Shown here in pieces: positions 1 through 13,311 of a stretch of DNA of 64,000 bases. The notes below the pieces were generated by a model that made no database searches, was not told the origin of the DNA, and was given only the letters and a program-made list of their open reading frames with translations. The position numbers and the translations under genes are program-made. Position 1 is the first letter of the stretch, and every line of letters starts with the position of its first letter. The stretch is from contig CM068592.1 in NCBI GenBank assembly GCA_035048485.1, positions 42,378,045 through 42,442,044 of the forward strand. Reading direction: 5' to 3'. This DNA comes from Pteria penguin (taxonomy: Eukaryota; Mollusca; Bivalvia; Pterioida; Pteriidae).

Positions 1-519
1 CCCATTACTATGAGTAAGCGATTGATTAAAGAATTTTTTTGGCTCTTATATTTTTTGGAATTATTTGTCGACTTTAATCTTTATCGAAGAATTTCATTCC
101 AACTTTAATTATTTTCATATATATGATATAAAATAAATAAAGATATTATAAAAAGCTTTAAAATGAGTAAATATTATCAGAATAAAAGTAAATAGATATA
201 TTAATAGCAGTTAATACATAAAGTTGCCGATATCATGTTTATATAAGTCTAATTTCATGTATTTCAATATGGCCTATATACGCACAGCGGCTGCGTGGCG
301 CGTAAAACAAAGAATTTTTCAAATATCAATGAAACTAAACCCGTATAAACTTTATATTTTTAGAATCATATGATCCCTCTTTATCAAACTATCAAAATAT
401 TTTTAAATTTTAACCACCCATATGATATCGAAATAAAATCTTGTTTTCTTTTGTGTATAACTAGTTTTCTTTGGTGTTATTCATCTAGGCGCACCGCAAT
501 ATCTGTGGTAACTCCATAA
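1..519. other. Unique AT-rich sequence, no gene seen
   Basis: AT-rich non-coding sequence with no convincing exon, RNA gene or mobile element on either strand. All frames are closed at short intervals. Confidence 0.5.
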
Positions 520-625
520 AATAGTCAATATCTATGATAACTATCAATAGTCAATATCTATGATAACTATCAATAGTCAATATCTATGATAACTGTCAAT
601 AGTCAATATCTATGATCACTCTATA
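520..625. repeat. 26-bp tandem repeat, about 4 copies
   Basis: The unit contains AATAGTCAATATCTATGATA and is repeated about four times, the last copies being slightly diverged. It lies shortly before the 75-bp satellite but is unrelated to it in sequence. From 626 to 860 I see only non-repetitive sequence with a 60-codon open frame of no recognisable content. Confidence 0.8.
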
Positions 626-860
626 AAAATACATTAACATGAAATCCTCACCTGAATATTGGTCTGAAAAAAAAGAACCACAAAAGGCAGGAACCACAAA
701 CAATAATGAAGACCCAGGAATCACACAAGAATACAGTCTGAGTTCACCAAACACAGAAACAATCTACTTCATCAGATCTAACAGATACACCAATGGTACG
801 ACCAATATACTCTATAAGTAAGAATGCAGTCTCCTTCCCAACGACCAATAGAAAAGAGGC

Positions 861-3800
861 AACATCAAGTTATGGCTTCATTGTTATATAGGGTACATAG
901 CTATGGCCAGGTAAGGCACTAGTCTACTATTGTTATATGGAGAATCTAGTTATGGCTTCACTCTTATATAGGGTAAATAGCTATGGCCAGACAAGGGACT
1001 ACTGTTGTTATATGGGGCATCTAGTTATGACTTCACTGTTATATAGGGTACATAGCTATGGCCAGACAAGGGACTACTGTTGTTATATGGGGCATCTAGT
1101 TATGACCTCAATGTTATATAGGGTACATAGCTATGGCCAGACAAGGAGCTACTGTTGTTATATGGGGCATCTAGTTATGACTTCACTGTTATATAGGGTA
1201 CATAGCTATAGCCAGACAAGGGACTACTGTTGTTATATGGGGCATCTAGTTATGACTTCACTCTTATATAAGGTACACAGCTATGGCCAGGTAAGGGACT
1301 ACTGTCGCTATATGGGACATCTAGTTAGGACATCACTGTTATATAGGGTACATAGCTACGGCCAGGCAAGGGACTACTGTTGTTATATGGGGCATCGAGT
1401 TATGACTTCACTGTTATATAGGGTACATAACTATAGCCAGACAAGGAGCTACTGTTGTTATATGGGGCATCTAGTTATGACTTCACTGTTATATAGGGTA
1501 CATAGCTATGGCCAGACAAGGGACTACTGTTGTTATATGGAGCATCTAGTTATGACTTCACTGTTATATAGGGTACATAACTATGGCCAGGTAAGGGACT
1601 ACTGTTGTTATATGGGGCATCTAGTTATGACTTCACTGTTATATAGGGTACATAGCTATGGCCAGACAAGGGTCTACTGTTGTTATATGGGGCATCTAGT
1701 TATGACTTCACTGTTATATAGGGTACACAGCTATGGCCAGGTAAGGGACTACTGTTGTTATATGGGGCATCTAGTTATGACTTCACTGTTATATAGGGTA
1801 CATAGCTATGGCCAGACAAGGGACTACTGTTGTTATATGGGGCATCTAGTTAGGACTTCACTGTTATATAGGGTACATAGCTATGGCCAGACAAGGAGCT
1901 ACTGTTGTTATATGGGGCATCTAGTTATGACTTCACTGTTATATAGGGTACATAGCTATGGCCAGACAAGGGACTACTGTTGTTATATGGGGCATCTAGT
2001 TATGACTTCACTGTTATATAGGGTACATAGCTATGGCCAGACAAGGGACTACTGTTGTTATATGGAGCATCTAGTTATGACTTCACTGTTATATAGGGTA
2101 CATAACTATGGCCAGGTAAGGGACTACTGTTGTTATATGGGGCATCTAGTTATGACTTCACTGTTATATAGGGTACATAGCTATGGCCAGACAAGGGTCT
2201 ACTGTTGTTATATGGGGCATCTAGTTATGACTTCACTGTTATATAGGGTACACAGCTATGGCCAGGTAAGGGACTACTGTTGTTATATGGGGCATCTAGT
2301 TATGACTTCACTGTTATATAGGGTACATAGCTATGGCCAGACAAGGGACTACTGTTGTTATATGGGGCATCTAGTTATGACTTCACTGTTATATAGGGTA
2401 CATAGCTATGGCCAGACAAGGGTCTACTGTTGTTATATGGGGCATCTAGTTATGACTTCACTGTTATATAGGGTACACAGCTATGGCCAGGTAAGGGACT
2501 ACTGTTGTTATATGGGGCATCTAGTTATGACTTCACTGTTATATAGGGTACATAGCTATGGCCAGACAAGGGACTACTGTTGTTATATGGGGCATCTAGT
2601 TATGACTTCACTGTTATATAGGGTACATAGCTATGGCCAGACAAGGAGCTACTGTTGTTATATGGGGCATCTAGTTATGACTTCACTGTTATATAGGGTA
2701 CATAGCTATGGCCAGACAAGGGACTACTGTTGTTATATGGGGCATCTAGTTATGACTTCACTGTTATATAGGGTACATAGCTATGGCCAGACAAGGGACT
2801 ACTGTTGTTATATGGGGCATCTAGTTATGACTTCACTGTTATATAGGGTACATAGCTATGGCCAGACAAGGGTCTACTGTTGTTATATGGGGCATCTAGT
2901 TATGACTTCACTGTTATATAGGGTACATAGCTATGACCAGACAAGGGTCTACTGTTGTTATATGGGGCATCTAGTTATGACTTCACTGTTATATAGGGTA
3001 CATAGCTATGGCCAGACAAGGGACTACTGTTGTTATATGGGGCATCTAGTTATGACTTCACTGTTATATAGGGTACATAGCTATGGCCAGACAAGGAGCT
3101 ACTGTTGTTATATGGGGCATCTAGTTATGACTTCACTGTTATATAGGGTACATAGCTATAGCCAGGCAAGGAGCTACTGTTGTTATATGGGGCATCTAGT
3201 TATGACTTCACTGTTATATAGGGTACATAGCTATGACCAGACAAGGAGCTACTGTTGTTATATGGGGCATCTAGTTATGACTTCACTGTTATATAGGGTA
3301 CATAGCTATAGCCAGACAAGGGACTACTGTTGTTATATGGGGCATCTAGTTATGACTTCACTGTTATATAGGGTACATAGCTATGGCCAGACAAGGAGCT
3401 ACTGTTGTTATATGGGGCATCTAGTTATGACTTCACTGTTATATAGGGTACATAGCTATGGCCAGACAAGGGACTACTGTTGTTATATGGGGCATTTAGT
3501 TATGACTTCACTGTTATATAGGGTAAATAGCTATGGCCAGACAAGGAGCTACTGTTGTTATATGGGGCATCTAGTTATGACTTCACTGTTATATAGGGTA
3601 CATAGCTATGGCCAGACAAGGGACTACTGTTGTTATATGGGACATCTAGTTATGACTTCACTGTTATATAGGGTACATAGCTATGGCCAGACAAGGAGCT
3701 ACTGTTGTTATATGGGGCATCTAGTTATGACTTCACTGTTATATAGGGTACATAGCTATAGCCAGACAAGGGACTACTGTTGTTATATGGGGCATCTAGT

Positions 3801-6800
3801 TATGACTTCACTGTTATATAGGGTACATAGCTATGGCCAGACAAGGAGCTACTGTTGTTATATGGGGCATCTAGTTATGACTTCACTGTTATATAGGGTA
3901 CATAGCTATGGCCAGACAAGGGACTACTGTTGTTATAAGGGGCATCTAGTTATGACTTCACTGTTATATAGGGTACATAGCTATGGCCAGACAAGGGACT
4001 ACTGTTGTTATATGGGGCATCTAGTTATGACTTCACTGTTATATAGGGTACATAACTATAGCCAGACAAGGAGCTACTGTTGTTATATGGGGCATCTAGT
4101 TATGACTTCACTGTTATATAGGGTACATAACTATAGCCAGACAAGAAGCTACTGTTGTTATATGGGGCATCTAGTTATGACTTCACTGTTATATAGCGTA
4201 CATAGCTATAGCCAGGCAAGGAGCTACTGTTGTTATATGGGGCATCTAGTTATGACTTCACTGTTATATAGGGTACATAACTATAGCCAGACAAGGAGCT
4301 ACTGTTGTTATATGGGGCATCTAGTTATGACTTCACTGTTATATAGCGTACATAGCTATAGCCAGGCAAGGGACTACTGTTGTTATATGGGGCATCTAGT
4401 TAGGACTTCACTGTTATATAGGGTACATAGCTATGGCCAGGTAAGGCACTACTGTTGTTATATGGGGCATCTAGTTATGACTTCACTGTTATATAGGGTA
4501 AATAGCTATGGCCAGACAAGGGTCTACTGTTGTTATATGGGGCATCTAGTTAGGACTTCACTGTTATATAGGGTACATAACTATAGCCAGACAAGGGACT
4601 ACTGTTGTTATATGGGGCATCTAGTTATGACTTCACTGTTATATAGGGTACATAGCTATGGCCAGACAAGGAGCTACTGTTGTTATATGGGGCATCTAGT
4701 TATGACCTCAATGTTATATAGGGTACATAACTATAGCCAGACAAGGGACTACTGTTGTTATATGGGGCATCTAGTTATGACTTCACTGTTATATAGGGTA
4801 CATAGCTATGGCCAGACAAGGGACTACTGTTGTTATATGGGGCATCTAGTTATGACTTCACTGTTATATAGGGTACATAGCTATGGCCAGACAAGGGACT
4901 ACTGTTGTTATATGGGGCATCTAGTTATGACTTCACTGTTATATATGGTACATAGCTATGGCCAGGTAAGGGACTACTGTTGTTATATGGGGCATCTAGT
5001 TATGACTTCACTGTTATATAGGGTACATAGCTATGGCCAGACAAGGGACTACTGTTGTTATATGGGGCATCTAGTTATGACTTCACTCTTATATAGGGTA
5101 AATAGCTATAGCCAGACAAGGAGCTACTGTTGTTATATGGGGCATCTAGTTAGGACTTCACTGTTATATAGGGTACATAGCTATGGCCAGACAAGGAGCT
5201 ACTGTTGTTATATGGGGCATCTAGTTATGACTTCAATGTTATATAGGGTACATAGCTATAGCCAGACAAGGAGCTACTGTTGTTATATGGGGCATCTAGT
5301 TATGACTTCACTGTTATATAGCGTACATAGCTATAGCCAGGCAAGGAGCTACTGTTGTTATATGGGGCATCTAGTTATGACTTCACTGTTATATACGGTA
5401 CATAGCTATGGCCAGACAAGGGACTACTGTTGTTATATGGGACATCTAGTTATGACTTCACTGTTATATAGGGTAAATAGCTATAGCCAGACAAGGGACT
5501 ACTGTTGTTATATGGGGCATCTAGTTATGACTTCACTGTTATATAGCGTACATAACTATGGCCAGACAAGGGACTACTGTTGTTATATGGGACATCTAGT
5601 TATGACTTCACTGTTATATAGGGTACATACCTATGGCCAGACAAGGGACTACTGTTGTTATATGGGGCATCTAGTTATGACTTCACTGTTATATAGCGTA
5701 CATAGCTATAGCCAGACAAGGGACTACTGTTGTTATATGGGGCATCTAGTTATGACTTCACTGTTATATAGCGTACATAGCTATAGCCAGGCAAGGAGCT
5801 ACTGTTGTTATATGGGGCATCTAGTTATGACTTCACTGTTATATAGGGTAAATAGCTATGGCCAGACAAGGAGCTACTGTTGTTATATGGGGCATCGAGT
5901 TATGACTTCACTGTTATATAGGGTAAATAGCTATGGCCAGACAAGGAGCTACTGTTGTTATATGGGGCATCGAGTTATGACTTCACTGTTATATAGGGTA
6001 CATAACTATAGCCAGGCAAGGGACTACTGTTGTTATATGGGGCATCGAGTTATGACTTCACTGTTATATAGGGTAAATAGCTATGGCCAGACAAGGGACT
6101 ACTGTTGTTATATGGGGCATCTAGTTATGACTTCACTGTTATATAGGGTACATAACTATGGCCAGGTAAGGGACTACTGTTGTTATAAGGGGCATCTAGT
6201 TATGACTTCACTGTTATATAGGGTACATAGCTATGGCCAGACAAGGGTCTACTGTTGTTATATGGGGCATCTAGTTATGACTTCACTGTTATATAGGGTA
6301 CATAGCTATGGCCAGACAAGGGACTACTGTTGTTATATGGGGCATCTAGTTATGACTTCACTGTTATATAGGGTACATAGCTATGGCCAGGCAAGGAGCT
6401 ACTGTTGTTATATGGGGCATCTAGTTATGACTTCACTGTTATATAGGGTACATAACTATGGCCAGACAAGGGACTACTGTTGTTATATGGGGCATCTAGT
6501 TATGACTTCACTGTTATATAGGGTACATAGCTATGGCCAGGCAAGGAGCTACTGTTGTTATATGGGGCATCTAGTTATGACTTCACTGTTATATAGGGTA
6601 CATAGCTATGGCCAGACAAGGAGCTACTGTTGTTATATGGGGCATCGAGTTATGACTTCACTGTTATATAGGGTAAATAGCTATGGCCAGACAAGGAGCT
6701 ACTGTTGTTATATGGGGCATCTAGTTATGACTTCACTGTTATATAGGGTACATAGCTATAGCCAGGCAAGGAGCTACTGTTGTTATATGGGGCATCTAGT

Positions 6801-9800
6801 TATGACTTCACTGTTATATAGCGTACATAGCTATAGCCAGGCAAGGAGCTACTGTTGTTATATGGGGCATCTAGTTATGACTTCACTGTTATATACGGTA
6901 CATAGCTATGGCCAGACAAGGGACTACTGTTGTTATATGGGACATCTAGTTATGACTTCACTGTTATATAGGGTACATAGCTATGGCCAGACAAGGGACT
7001 ACTGTTGTTATATGGGGCATCTAGTTATGACTTCACTGTTATATAGGGTACATAGCTATGGCCAGACAAGGGACTACTGTTGTTATATGGGACATCTAGT
7101 TATGACTTCACTGTTATATAGGGTACATAGCTATGGCCAGGTAAGGCACTACTGTTGTTATATGGGGCATCTAGTTATGACTTCACTGTTATATACGGTA
7201 CATAGCTATAGCCAGGCAAGGAGCTACTGTTGTTATATGGGGCATCTAGTTATGACTTCACTGTTATATACGGTACATAGCTATGGCCAGACAAGGGACT
7301 ACTGTTGTTATATGGGACATCTAGTTATGACTTCACTGTTATATAGGGTAAATAGCTATAGCCAGACAAGGGACTACTGTTGTTATATGGGGCATCTAGT
7401 TATGACTTCACTGTTATATAGGGTACATAGCTATGGCCAGACAAGGGTCTACTGTTGTTATATGGGGCATCTAGTTATGACTTCACTGTTATATAGGGTA
7501 CATAGCTATGGCCAGGTAAGGGACTACTGTCGCTATATGGGACATCTAGTTATGACCTCAATGTTATATAGGGTACATAGCTATGGCCAGACAAGGGACT
7601 ACTGTTGTTATATGGGGCATCTAGTTATGACTTCACTGTTATATAGGGTACATAGCTATGGCCAGGTAAGGCACTACTGTTGTTATATGGGGCATCTAGT
7701 TATGACTTCACTGTTACATAGGGTACATAGCTATAGCCAGACAAGGAGCTACTGTTGTTATATGGGGCATCTAGTTATGACTTCACTGTTACATAGGGTA
7801 CATAGCTATAGCCAGGCAAGGAGCTACTGTTGTTATATGGGGCATCTAGTTATGACTTCACTGTTATATAGGGTAAATAGCTATAGCCAGGCAAGGAGCT
7901 ACTGTTGTTATATGGGGCATCTAGTTATGACTTCACTGTTATATATGGTACATAACTATGGCCAGACAAGGGACTACTGTTGTTATATGGGGCATCTAGT
8001 TATGACTTCACTGTTATATAGGGTACATAGCTATGGCCAGGTAAGGGACTACTGTTGTTATATGGGGCATCTACTGACGACTTCACTGTTATATAGGGTA
8101 CATAGCTATGGCCAGGTAAGGGACTACTGTTGTTATATGGGACATCTAGTTATGACTTCACTGTTATATAGGGTACATAGCTATGGCCAGGTAAGGGACT
8201 ACTGTTGTTATATGGGGCATCTAGTTAGGACTTCACTGTTATATTGGGTAAATAGCTATGGCCAGACAAGGAGCTACTGTTGTTATATGGGGCATCTAGT
8301 TATGACTTCACTGTTATATAGGGTACATAGCTATGGCCAGACAAGGGACTACTGTTGTTATATGGGGCATCGAGTTATGACTTCACTGTTATATAGGGTA
8401 CATAGCTATGGCCAGACAAGGAGCTACTGTTGTTATATGGGGCATCTAGTTATGACTTCACTGTTATATAGGGTACATAGCTATGGCCAGACAAGGAGCT
8501 ACTGTTGTTATATGGGGCATCTAGTTATGACTTCACTGTTATATAGGGTACATAGCTATAGCCAGGCAAGGGACTACTGTTGTTATATGGGGCATCTAGT
8601 TATGACTTCACTGTTATATAGGGTACATAGCTATGGCCAGACAAGGGACTACTGTTGTTATATGGGACATCTAGTTATGACTTCACTGTTATATAGGGTA
8701 CATAGCAATAGCCAGACAAGGGACTACTGTTGTTATATGGGGCATCTAGTTAGGACTTCACTGTTATATAGGGTACATAGCTATGGCCAGACAAGGAGCT
8801 ACTGTTGTTATATGGGGCATCTAGTTATGACTTCACTGTTATATAGGGTACATAACTATGGCCAGACAAGGGACTACTGTTGTTATATGGGGCATCTAGT
8901 TATGACTTCACTGTTATATAGGGTACATAGCTATGGCCAGACAAGGAGCTACTGTTGTTATATGGGGCATCTAGTTATGACTTCACTGTTATATACGGTA
9001 CATAACTATAGCCAGACAAGGGACTACTGTTGTTATATGGGGCATCTAGTTATGACTTCACTGTTATATAGGGTACATAGCTATGGCCAGACAAGGGACT
9101 ACTGTTGTTATATGGGGCATCTAGTTATGACTTCACTGTTATATAGGGTACATAGCTATGGCCAGACAAGGGACTACTGTTGTTATATGGAACATCTAGT
9201 TATGATTTCACTCTTATATAGGGTACATAGCTATGGCCAGACAAGGGACTACTGTTGTTATATGGGGCATCTAGTTAGGACTTCACTGTTATATAGGGTA
9301 CATAGCTATGGCCAGACAAGGAGCTACTGTTGTTATATGGGGCATCTAGTTATGACTTCACTGTTATATAGGGTACATAGCTATAGCCAGGCAAGGAGCT
9401 ACTGTTGTTATATGGGGCATCTAGTTATGACTTCACTGTTATATAGGGTACATAGCTATAGCCAGACAAGGGACTACTGTTGTTATATGGGGCATCTAGT
9501 TATGACTTCACTGTTATATAGGGTACATAGCTATGGCCAGACAAGGGACTACTGTTGTTATATGGAACATCTAGTTATGATTTCACTCTTATATAGGGTA
9601 CATAGCTATGGCCAGACAAGGGACTACTGTTGTTATATGGGGCATCTAGTTATGACTTCACTGTTATATAGGGTACATAGCTATGGCCAGGTAAGGGACT
9701 ACTGTTGTTATATGGGACATCTAGTTATGACTTCACTGTTATATAGGGTACATAGCTATGGCCAGACAAGGGACTACTGTTGTTATATGGGGCATCTAGT

Positions 9801-11159
9801 TATGACTTCACTGTTATATAGGGTACATAGCTATGGCCAGACAAGGAGCTACTGTTGTTATATGGGGCATCTAGTTATGACTTCACTGTTATATAGGGTA
9901 CATAGCTATGGCCAGGTAAGGCACTACTGTTGTTATATGGGGCATCTAGTTATGACTTCACTCTTATATAGGGTACATAGCTATGGCCAGACAAGGGTCT
10001 ACTGTTGTTATATGGGGCATCTAGTTATGACTTCACTGTTATATAGGGTACATAGCTATAGCCAGACAAGGGACTATGTTGTTATATGGGGCATCTAGTT
10101 ATGACTTCAATGTTATATAGGGTACATAGCTATGGCCAGGTAAGGCACTACTGTTGTTATATGGGGCATCTAGTTATGACTTCAATGTTATATAGGGTAC
10201 ATAACTATGGCCAGGTAAGGCACTACTGTTGTTATATGGGGCATCTAGTTATGACTTCAATGTTATATAGGGTACATAACTATGGCCAGGTAAGGCACTA
10301 CTGTTGTTATATGGGGCATCTAGTTATGACTTCACTGTTATATAGGGTACATAGCTATGGCCAGGTAAGGCACTACTGTTGTTATATGGGGCATCTAGTT
10401 ATGACTTCAATGTTATATAGGGTACATAACTATGGCCAGGTAAGGCACTACTGTTGTTATATGGGGCATCTAGTTATGACTTCACTGTTATATAGGGTAC
10501 ATAGCTATGGCCAGACAAGGAGCTACTGTTGTTATATGGGGCATCTAGTTAGGACTTCACTGTTATATAGGGTACATAACTATAGCCAGACAAGGGTCTA
10601 CTGTTGTTATATGGGGCATCTAGTTATGACTTCACTGTTATATAGGGTACATAACTATAGCCAGACAAGGCACTACTGTTGTTATATGGGACATCTAGTT
10701 ATGACTTCACTGTTATATAGGGTACATAGCTATGGCCAGACAAGGGTCTACTGTTGTTATATGGGGCATCTAGTTAGGACTTCACTGTTATATGGTACAT
10801 AGCTATGGCCAGACAAGGGACTACTGTTGTTATATGGGGCATCTAGTTAGGACTTCACTGTTATATAGGGTACATAGCTATGGCCAGACAAGGGACTACT
10901 GTTGTTATATGGGGCATCTAGTTAGGACTTCACTGTTATATAGGGTACATAACTATAGCCAGACAAGGAGCTACTGTTGTTATATGGGACATCTAGTTAT
11001 GACTTCACTGTTATATAGGGTACATAGCTATGGCCAGAGAAGGAGCTACTGTTGTTATATGGAGCATCTAGTGGTTATGCTTTACTGTTATATAGGGTAC
11101 ATAGCTATAGCCAGGCAAAATTCTACTACTGTAACTATTATTTAGAGCATCTACTGGTT
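861..11159 (+). repeat. 75-bp satellite array, about 137 units
   Basis: The array is made of 75-bp units, each containing ATGGGGCATCTAGTTATGAC, then a TTATATAGGGTACATAGC segment and GCCAGACAAGG. The first units (861-940) and the last (from about 11060) are more diverged, as is usual at array edges. Because 75 is divisible by 3 and one frame has no stop, a 3053-codon frame runs from 937 to 10098. A one-base deletion near 10077 and a two-base deletion near 10793 split the remainder into two further open frames. Each unit would encode 25 residues (MGHLVMTSLLYRV followed by HSYGQTRDYCCY). Variable positions are mostly first and second codon positions (for example L/R, M/R, S/N, G/S/D, T/A/V, D/S/V/H), so I see no sign of protein-level constraint. 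Blocks of 7 and 5 units are duplicated within the array. I call it a satellite; a repetitive protein is the less likely alternative. Confidence 0.95.
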
Positions 11160-11389
11160 AACAAACAAGAGTATCAATAAAACTGATGGACGCTCCAAGA
11201 ATCAAAGCAACAATGCAGGAAATGAATGACTCAATATATAGAAAATCATTGTACATGTATAAAATTGGTGACGATTTCAAATCTCAATGTATCATATGGA
11301 TACCCAATTAAGTCAACTGTAGAACAGCAAGTGATCACAGTATCTTAAACTAAAATGAGTAAGTTTGACCTTGATTAGTTATGAAATAA
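11160..11389. other. Non-coding spacer after the 75-bp satellite
   Basis: Unique AT-rich sequence between the diverged end of the satellite and the next dispersed repeat. No gene is seen. Confidence 0.4.
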
Positions 11390-11880
11390 TACTTTTTATC
11401 ATGACCTTGTCCTATCAGAAATGGCCTTGATTGACCTTTGTCCAAAAGTGCTTACCTAAATTACATTTTTAATGAAGTATGATCAAATTCTGATGAAAGG
11501 TGTAGGAGATATACATACTTCATGGTATTTTAAGTTATAGTTAATAAGTGACCTTGAACTTTCCGAAATGACCTTGAGTGACCTTTGTCTAAAAGCCCTT
11601 AACCTAAATAGTATTTGATAAAGTATGATCAAATTCTGATGAAAGGTGTAGGAGATATAAGTACTTCATGGTATTTTAAGTCGTAGTTAATAACTAATAA
11701 GTGACCTTGACCTTTCATAAATGACCTTGAGAGACCCATGTCCCAAAGCTCTTAACCTAAATAATATTTTAGTGAAGTATGATCAAATTCTGATGAAAGG
11801 TATAGTTGATATGAGCTCGAACAGACAGACAGACACCACAGCAACTATATGCTCCCCTGAAAGTTTTCGGGGAGCATAAA
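11390..11880 (-). mobile_element. Non-autonomous element with ~150-bp internal repeats and a terminal hairpin
   Basis: Three diverged direct repeats of about 150 bp each contain TATGATCAAATTCTGATGAA (near 11477, 11627 and 11780), preceded by TGACCTTGA motifs. They are followed by a CAGACAGACAGACA run and a hairpin at 11849-11878 with arms TATGCTCCCC and GGGGAGCATA. The pattern of a core of ~160-bp tandem repeats next to a CAGA/TCTG microsatellite and a short hairpin resembles the oyster 'pearl' elements, considered non-autonomous Helentron-like transposons. The family assignment is inference. Orientation is set relative to the copy at 36228. Confidence 0.55.
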
Positions 11881-12484
11881 ATCTGTGTCTGGAAATTTGC
11901 ATTTATTTTCAACTTCTACATTTAATGCCCTGAAACCTACACATTTAAACAAATTCATTATGTCAAAAGTAATGATACACAATTTGTAACTGCAAATTTT
12001 AGTCGTACTTAAAATTAATTTTTTGGGGGGTTCATATTTTACCTTGCAGAATTTTTTTATGGGAAAAGTCCTTTTCAAAATCTTAAATTTTGGATATCAA
12101 ACATGTTAAAGATCAACAAATCATGATAATTTTGATGGGTGGAGTTATGTTATTTTAAGTTACAACTAAGCTGTTTTGATTATCTATACAAATTTCTTTG
12201 AGAATATTTTCATGATTTTCCTGGTGCACAGATTACAAACATGTAGTTGCGAAAACAGTATATACAGCTTACTGACATATAAGGATACATAGCAAATAAG
12301 CTATGGACAAGCCAAAGGCTTAACTTTATTTGCATAATAATTACTATTGTAACATAATGGGTTTAGTTTTAAAGTTTCACTCTGATATATACATGTACCA
12401 GTACAAGTAAATCAATCCCACAGATGATCACATGTCAATCATCAATCACACAATGTCACTGACCACACACCTTTTGTCTTACTT
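11881..12484. other. Unique AT-rich sequence, no gene seen
   Basis: Nothing recognisable is seen. A short minus-strand open frame that overlaps the hairpin at 11849-11878 has no coding character. Confidence 0.4.
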
Positions 12485-12823
12485 TCACACCTTTGGATTT
12501 ATCCACATGTTTATGGCTGGACAGTTAATCAAATCATAGAAATTGCCTCCATCAGTCCATGTCTTGTTATTTTTAAAGTCTTTAAATGATAACCATACAT
12601 ACATGTACCTTTCATGTGACTTAGTGTAGTAGTGCTTTATTATCTTCAAATCAGGTCCACTATAAAGGACCTTTCCCAATGGAAATTTCATTGATTTTTC
12701 CAAAAATTTGATTTCCCAAACATTGATCTTTAAGCAATATGCAAATGGGACATAAATTCCCAAATGAAAAGGTACAGGCATCTTTGAAAAAAAAAAAAAA
12801 AAACCACTGTGTAAAACACTCAT
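12485..12823 (-). other. Minus-strand open frame of unknown status (112 codons)
   Basis: This minus-strand frame begins before a poly-T tract and continues to a stop after ...NMWINPKV. After the tract a sequence TTTTCAAAG could act as a splice acceptor, and the downstream 92 residues look like ordinary protein (for example YVWLSFKDF and WTDGGNFYDLINCPAINMW). The spacing of W..L, WTDGG and a following C faintly recalls the C-terminal half of C-type lectin domains, but the rest of that domain is absent. It may be a real exon, a decayed exon or a chance frame. I do not assign a function. Confidence 0.2.
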
Positions 12824-12924
12824 ATTTCAATGTCAGACTTTAGTTTTGCTGTTACATTACATGCATGTTTTTGTTTATGTATTTGTGAATCATTTTAATA
12901 ATTCATTTGAGAAACAATTTACCG

Positions 12925-13311
12925 CAATCTGATTAAAACCCTATCTTTATTCCGCTTCTCTATATGTCCCATTGCGGATAAAGATCTAGCGAAACCCCGT
13001 ACACGTAAGAGGTCATGTTCTGATGAACTCTGATGATGTTTCGAACGTTATTTCCCATAGTCAATCATTGACTCGGCTAGGCACGTGATAGTGACACAAT
13101 ATGTAACAAACACGGTTCAAAAACTACCTTGTGGGTCATGCACACTGGGGATGTTAATTTCATTCCTAGGGATTTGTAGCCGATCCACTAATTGGCTGAA
13201 AATCAGAGTTCATCAGAACATGACCCCTTACGAAGTTTCGCCAGATTTTTATCCGCAATGGAACAAATAGAAAATTGGAATATAGATATGCATATGGTTT
13301 TAATCAGACTG
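12925..13311. mobile_element. 387-bp MITE with long terminal inverted repeats, copy 1
   Basis: The two ends are inverted repeats of about 100 bp. The left begins CAATCTGATTAAAACC and the right ends GGTTTTAATCAGACTG, and matching inner segments include GGTCATGTTCTGATGA and TCATCAGAACATGACC. Flanking 9-bp sequences aatttaccg (left) and agtttacct (right) look like a decayed target-site duplication. A second copy lies at 46549-46931. There is no coding capacity, so it would depend on a transposase elsewhere. A 9-bp duplication would fit Mutator-like elements, but the superfamily is not established. Confidence 0.85.

Noticed and set aside
937..10098. 3053-codon + frame as a giant repetitive protein gene
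   Set aside because: It lies wholly inside a 75-bp satellite, has no splice or promoter context, and units vary mostly at amino-acid-changing sites. Openness follows from one stop-free frame and a period divisible by three.
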